Assembly: GCF_004193775.1 (NCBI RefSeq)
Contig: NC_041009.1
Location: 44,943,534-45,007,533 of the forward strand
DNA length: 64,000 nt
DNA from: Glycine soja
Lineage: Eukaryota > Streptophyta > Magnoliopsida > Fabales > Fabaceae
Direction of reading: 5' to 3'
Shown here piece by piece: positions 60,361 through 64,000 of the stretch. Position 1 is the stretch's first letter, and each line of letters begins with the position of its first letter. Under the pieces are notes generated by a model. That model was not told the DNA's origin, searched no databases, and was given only the letters and a program-made list of their open reading frames with translations. A program made the position numbers and the translations under genes.

Positions 60361-61369
60361 CATCAATAGTTTCATTTATGTTATCCCTTATATGATCATT
60401 TTGTCTGGTATAATCTAAATCCTTGATTAAAATAATGTTATTAATTAGTGTCCTAAAGATATTAATTAAAAAATTAAAAAGAATAATGTTTTATTAGAAA
60501 TCATACCAGCATGTATTTAAAAAGAAAAATGTTAATTTTTACGAAGTAAATATATTTGCATCCATTTTGTAATAAAAAAAAGAAACAAAAAAACGTAAGT
60601 TTTTGGTTATAGGTCATAGAGTATGCGTGTCTTCAACCTACTAAGTTAGATTAATTTTGCTTGCAGTATCTGATTATCATTGACTCAAGGAAATTTTACA
60701 CAAATTGAAAATCAAACATGAATTTTCTCGCTAAATAAATTATTCTCACTAACAATTAAAATTTAACGGGTTGGATTGAGTTGGATTTGTGATGTTTTTT
60801 ACATACACAACTCAACTTAACCTGATCATAAATAAATTAGGTCGGATTGGATTAATTGAGTTTCAATACTTAAAAATTATTTTATATTTTGTAAAAGTTA
60901 GTTTTTTAAGAATAATAATTTGTTTTTGTCTAAAATTTTGTAAGTATGCAATAACTAAATGCACTCAAAATAAATTAAATTGTAATAATATTTGACTAAT
61001 AGTATTTATGATTTCAATGTTAATACGATATTTTTATTTTAGATAGAAATAATGTAGTGTATTAATATAAAAAACATAGACAAAAATCAACACAGAGATA
61101 AAAACAACAACTTAAAAATCATAAATAGTTTAACTTAATAATTTAATAAATTATGTGAGTGTGTTTTGTATTTATTAATTAATTTATATAATAATAAATT
61201 TAATTATATGATTTGAGTTGGGTTTAAAAAAATAGATCCAAATCAACCGATTACTTAACTCGTATATGATCAAATCTTAATTGATTGGTTGGATTCAACC
61301 TGAACACTCGAAAGATTCAATCCAATATAATTGGATCGAGTTGGGTCACAAGTTGAATGATAGAGCATT
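60361..61369. other. Intergenic, no gene seen
   Basis: AT-rich. GGTTGGATTGAGTTGGAT near 60770 and related GATCGAGTTGGGTC near 61335 hint at an old transposon but no structure could be fixed. Confidence 0.4.
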
Positions 61370-62800
61370 GTAAAGACATTCATTTGTGAACAATAATGGG
61401 CTCAATTGACATATATTTGTGCTTAATATTAACACATTGGCTTGAATTTTGGAATATTGGACCTAAATGGCTTAGTTGTTGATTTTAGTTCATTTTTGGA
61501 TTTTTTCTCATTACGATAGTGGTGTGCAAGGAATATCTTGAGCTTTAGAACTTGGATTTGGATGATCTATGGCTATTTGGAAAGATAAGTCAACGATCTA
61601 CAACTTTGTCTATCATAATCTCAGGCCAATTCGCACACGTTTTGAGAGTCAATTTTGCACGTGAAGTTACTACCTCTAGACCTCATTAGATTTGGGCTAT
61701 CTCCCTCATTTTAGACCCAAATTGGGCATATGATATCTCCTTCGAAAGCTTATTCAAAACCTTCCTATTGGGCCATACTAGCCCAAGAATTTTCTAGTTT
61801 AAATTTGTATTAAATTTGGGCTATCTCCCTCATTTTAGACCCAAATTGGGCATATGATATCTTCTTCGAAAGCTTATTCAAAACCTTCCTATTGGATCAT
61901 AATAGTCCAAGAATTTTCTAGTTTAAATTTGTATTAAATTTGGGCTATCTCCCTCATTTTAGACCCAAATTGGACATATGATATCTCCTTCGAAAGCTTA
62001 TTCAAAACCTTCCTATTGGGTCATAATAGCCCAAGAATTTTCTAGTTTAAATCTGTATAAATAACAGAAAAACATAATTGGTGAGAGAACTTTGAATTCA
62101 TTTTTCATTTTGGCTCCAAATTAGAATTTTCTCTCTTCTCTTTCATGAGTCTGTGCTCTCTAATATCTGATCTTCAATGGAGTTCCTCATGGAAGGCTAG
62201 ATCCACAATCAATTTGAGGTTCCCACATTGTGGTTAGAATTTGAGTTTCGTCTTTAATCGCAGATTCATACATCTCTTTCTTTCTCTCTTTCCAATTTCA
62301 ATTGTGTTTGTGATTATGATGCGTTTGAGAATTGGCACGGAGTAGACCAGATCCATTGATTAATTGATCCAATATATTCTGTTTTTGAGGTTAGGAGATC
62401 GATCGATTTCCTAAATCAACTGTTAATCGCGCTTGAATTCACGAAAATTAGACGAATTGTGATTGCGATTTCAATTTGCGTGAACGCATGCTAGCTGATT
62501 GTCTAGATGAATGCAAGTTGATACGAATGTGTATGAATTTGAAATCCAATTGTGACAATGAAAATTCTATCGCATGAATCAGAATCTCAGATTGATAATT
62601 TTGCATAATGAATTACTGTTGCATTGTATTGATTTTCCTGTATTCTCAAATTTTTGTTAAATCTGTTGCAAATCCCCCTCCCCTCTATCTATGATTAAAT
62701 TTGAATTGTTTGTGTCTATTGAGATTCGACCTAGGTTACTCCCTATATTGCAAAATTTGGGGATAAAGTAATGCTTTTGACAGTGATTCGACATTGCTGT
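61370..62800 (+). mobile_element. Probable retrotransposon LTR (solo)
   Basis: Non-coding stretch with a TATA box (GTATAAATAAC at 62054-62064) preceded by tandem repeats and followed by a pyrimidine-rich leader. It closes with TTGAGATTCGACCTAGGTTA (about 62719), the usual lead-in to a gypsy-type LTR end, and GACATTGCTGTCA at about 62789-62801. Candidate ends TGATAGAGC and GCTGTCA have TTGAA and TTGAC beside them (4 of 5 match). No gag/pol adjacent. Confidence 0.45.
61691..62062 (+). repeat. 124-bp tandem repeat, three copies
   Basis: Units start at 61691, 61815 and 61939 with TTTGGGCTATCTCCCTCATT and are nearly identical to each other (a few substitutions, such as GGGCCATACTAG, GGATCATAATAG, GGGTCATAATAG). 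The third unit runs directly into the TATA box at 62054. Confidence 0.95.
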
Positions 62801-63157
62801 CATTGACCGAGAGTTAAGACTCTATTGATTTAGGCTAGAGTCAATATTATTTAAACTCAATACTAACCTATAACTGAGATAATAAGATAAGTTACTCCAC
62901 CGGCCATACAAGGATGAAAGAAGTGAAAACTCAAAACTAAAGAACTGAGGATTTATGGGTTTTGAAAGTACTTTATTAGTCTCTTGAAAATTTTATGTTG
63001 CAAAGTATTTTAGTTAAAATTTGAAACTTTATGCATGCATATTCATCAAGTGTTGAACACAAGCATAAAAAACATAGAAAAACATGCCAAAGACGGAGGG
63101 CACTTTTTGAAAAATCAGTTGAATCAAATTCAAGTGTCTGCATTTTGAATAATTATT

Positions 63158-63410
63158 GAAAGGCATTTTTTATTTTGCAGGGGAGAGCGATAAAACGCAA
63201 GTGGCTGCTAAAGTTATAGTGGGTGCAATTTTCATGGTATGTTGATAAATATAATAACCATCATTATAGCAAAAGCTAATAATAATGTTGCCCAGCGTCA
63301 TGATGCTTTCATTCAAGTGCTCAGTGAGCATTTGAATGACTCACAGTGACGGTTTACATGACCTTATGACGATGGCGTATCAAGGTGATGGCATCAAATA
63401 GTTTCAATTT
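63158..63410 (+). repeat. Exon-like repeat, copy 2
   Basis: Partner of 60159-60360. Here a good acceptor (TTTTATTTTGCAG) is followed by an open stretch GESDKTQVAAKVIVGAIFM and a donor-like ATG|GTATGTT. It may be a relic exon of an unidentified gene. A 15-bp-arm hairpin (TCATTCAAGTGCTCA, 63309-63323, and TGAGCATTTGAATGA, 63325-63339, one mismatch) lies within it. Confidence 0.5.
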
Positions 63411-64000
63411 CAATTATTTTTTTATTTGCCCATTTGAATTTTTTTTAGACTAAGCCCAATATGTTGATCTAATCTTGCTTAAGTATAAAAGTATAAGTAA
63501 AAATAATAATACACAAATTATTTTTTATTTTAAACATTTTATTAATATTTATTATTTTTTATCACATCATAAATTCTATCATATTTATATTTTTTTATGT
63601 GTTAGATAATATATTGTGTCTATCAAATATTTTTCATATATAAATACATACACTTACCCAAAAATATTTCTCATTTATTTAGAATAAAGTTGGATCATAA
63701 AAAAGATTAAATTATCACAATTCATTAAATTAAGGAAGTAAATTCTAATTAAGAAACATATCCATATTTAATATTAAATCATATCTTGAATATGGAGTTA
63801 TAAGATTGATTTAATAATTAAAGAGATAAAAAAAGAAAAATTATAGGTTTAAATCCATTCCATTAAACAAAAACTAAAAAATTAATAATTAATATTTATT
63901 GATAAAAAAAATATCTTTTGAATATGATTATAAAGGATATTTATAAGAAATCAAAAAATAAATATTTCATTTATTATTTGCACTTGCGCAGTTGCACTTA
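63411..64000. other. Intergenic, no gene seen
   Basis: AT-rich end of the window, no supported frame. Confidence 0.5.

Noticed and set aside
60766..61340. Possible hAT MITE bounded by GGTTGGATTGAGTTGGA and GATCGAGTTGGGTC
   Set aside because: The two ends are mostly in direct, not inverted, orientation, and no target duplication was found.
1..64000. CRISPR arrays, operons, phage or bacterial defence systems
   Set aside because: No regularly spaced short repeats with unique spacers. Intron structure and gene families are those of a plant nuclear genome.

Overview
The window is plant nuclear DNA, most likely from a legume close to soybean (Glycine). The evidence is long AT-rich intergenic DNA, intron-split genes, plant-only gene families (fasciclin-like and classical arabinogalactan proteins, an ACOS5-type acyl-CoA synthetase, a MATH/coiled-coil protein, a plant Nudix hydrolase), and repeat types common in legumes. 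The species call is an inference. I found no rRNA, tRNA, CRISPR array or prokaryotic system.

Region 1 (about 0.5-22.2 kb) is a tandem duplication of one gene. It encodes a glycine-rich, single-RRM, Arg/Asp/Glu-tailed protein resembling CFIm68/CPSF6. Copy A is at 5374-7485 and copy B at 19981-22062, both on the minus strand. Each copy also carries a duplicated 3' UTR that is interrupted by an intron of about 3 kb. The introns have diverged, but 522 bp of the coding sequence is almost identical, which points to a gene-conversion tract. Between and inside the copies lie transposon remains: LINE ORF1, a MULE-like element with captured GC-rich sequence, a probable solo LTR, an 88-bp retroposon with target-site duplication, and a 5'-truncated LINE inserted in copy B's UTR intron.

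Region 2 (22.3-36 kb) holds degenerate RT/RNase H remains, a Tourist-like MITE, an intronless classical AGP gene, a six-exon ACOS5/4CL-like gene (sporopollenin pathway), and a MATH/coiled-coil gene with an in-frame stop codon.

Region 3 (36-47.5 kb) is a long gene-poor stretch with an orphan heat-shock-promoter-like motif cluster. It is followed by an intronless two-FAS1-domain FLA gene, a clean hAT-type MITE, and a small Pro-rich secreted, probably GPI-anchored protein gene on the minus strand. AGP, FLA and the Pro-rich protein are all probable cell-surface proteins, but nothing shows they are co-regulated.

Region 4 (47.5-64 kb) holds a probable 2.87-kb solo LTR with an internal 358-bp tandem duplication, a copia gag remnant, and an eight-coding-exon Nudix hydrolase gene on the minus strand with an intact Nudix box. 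The last 7 kb is gene-free. It contains a retroelement LTR with three 124-bp repeats just upstream of its TATA box, flanked by two copies of a short exon-like repeat.

Exon boundaries were placed by eye from GT/AG sites, reading phase and family knowledge. Transcript evidence was not available.
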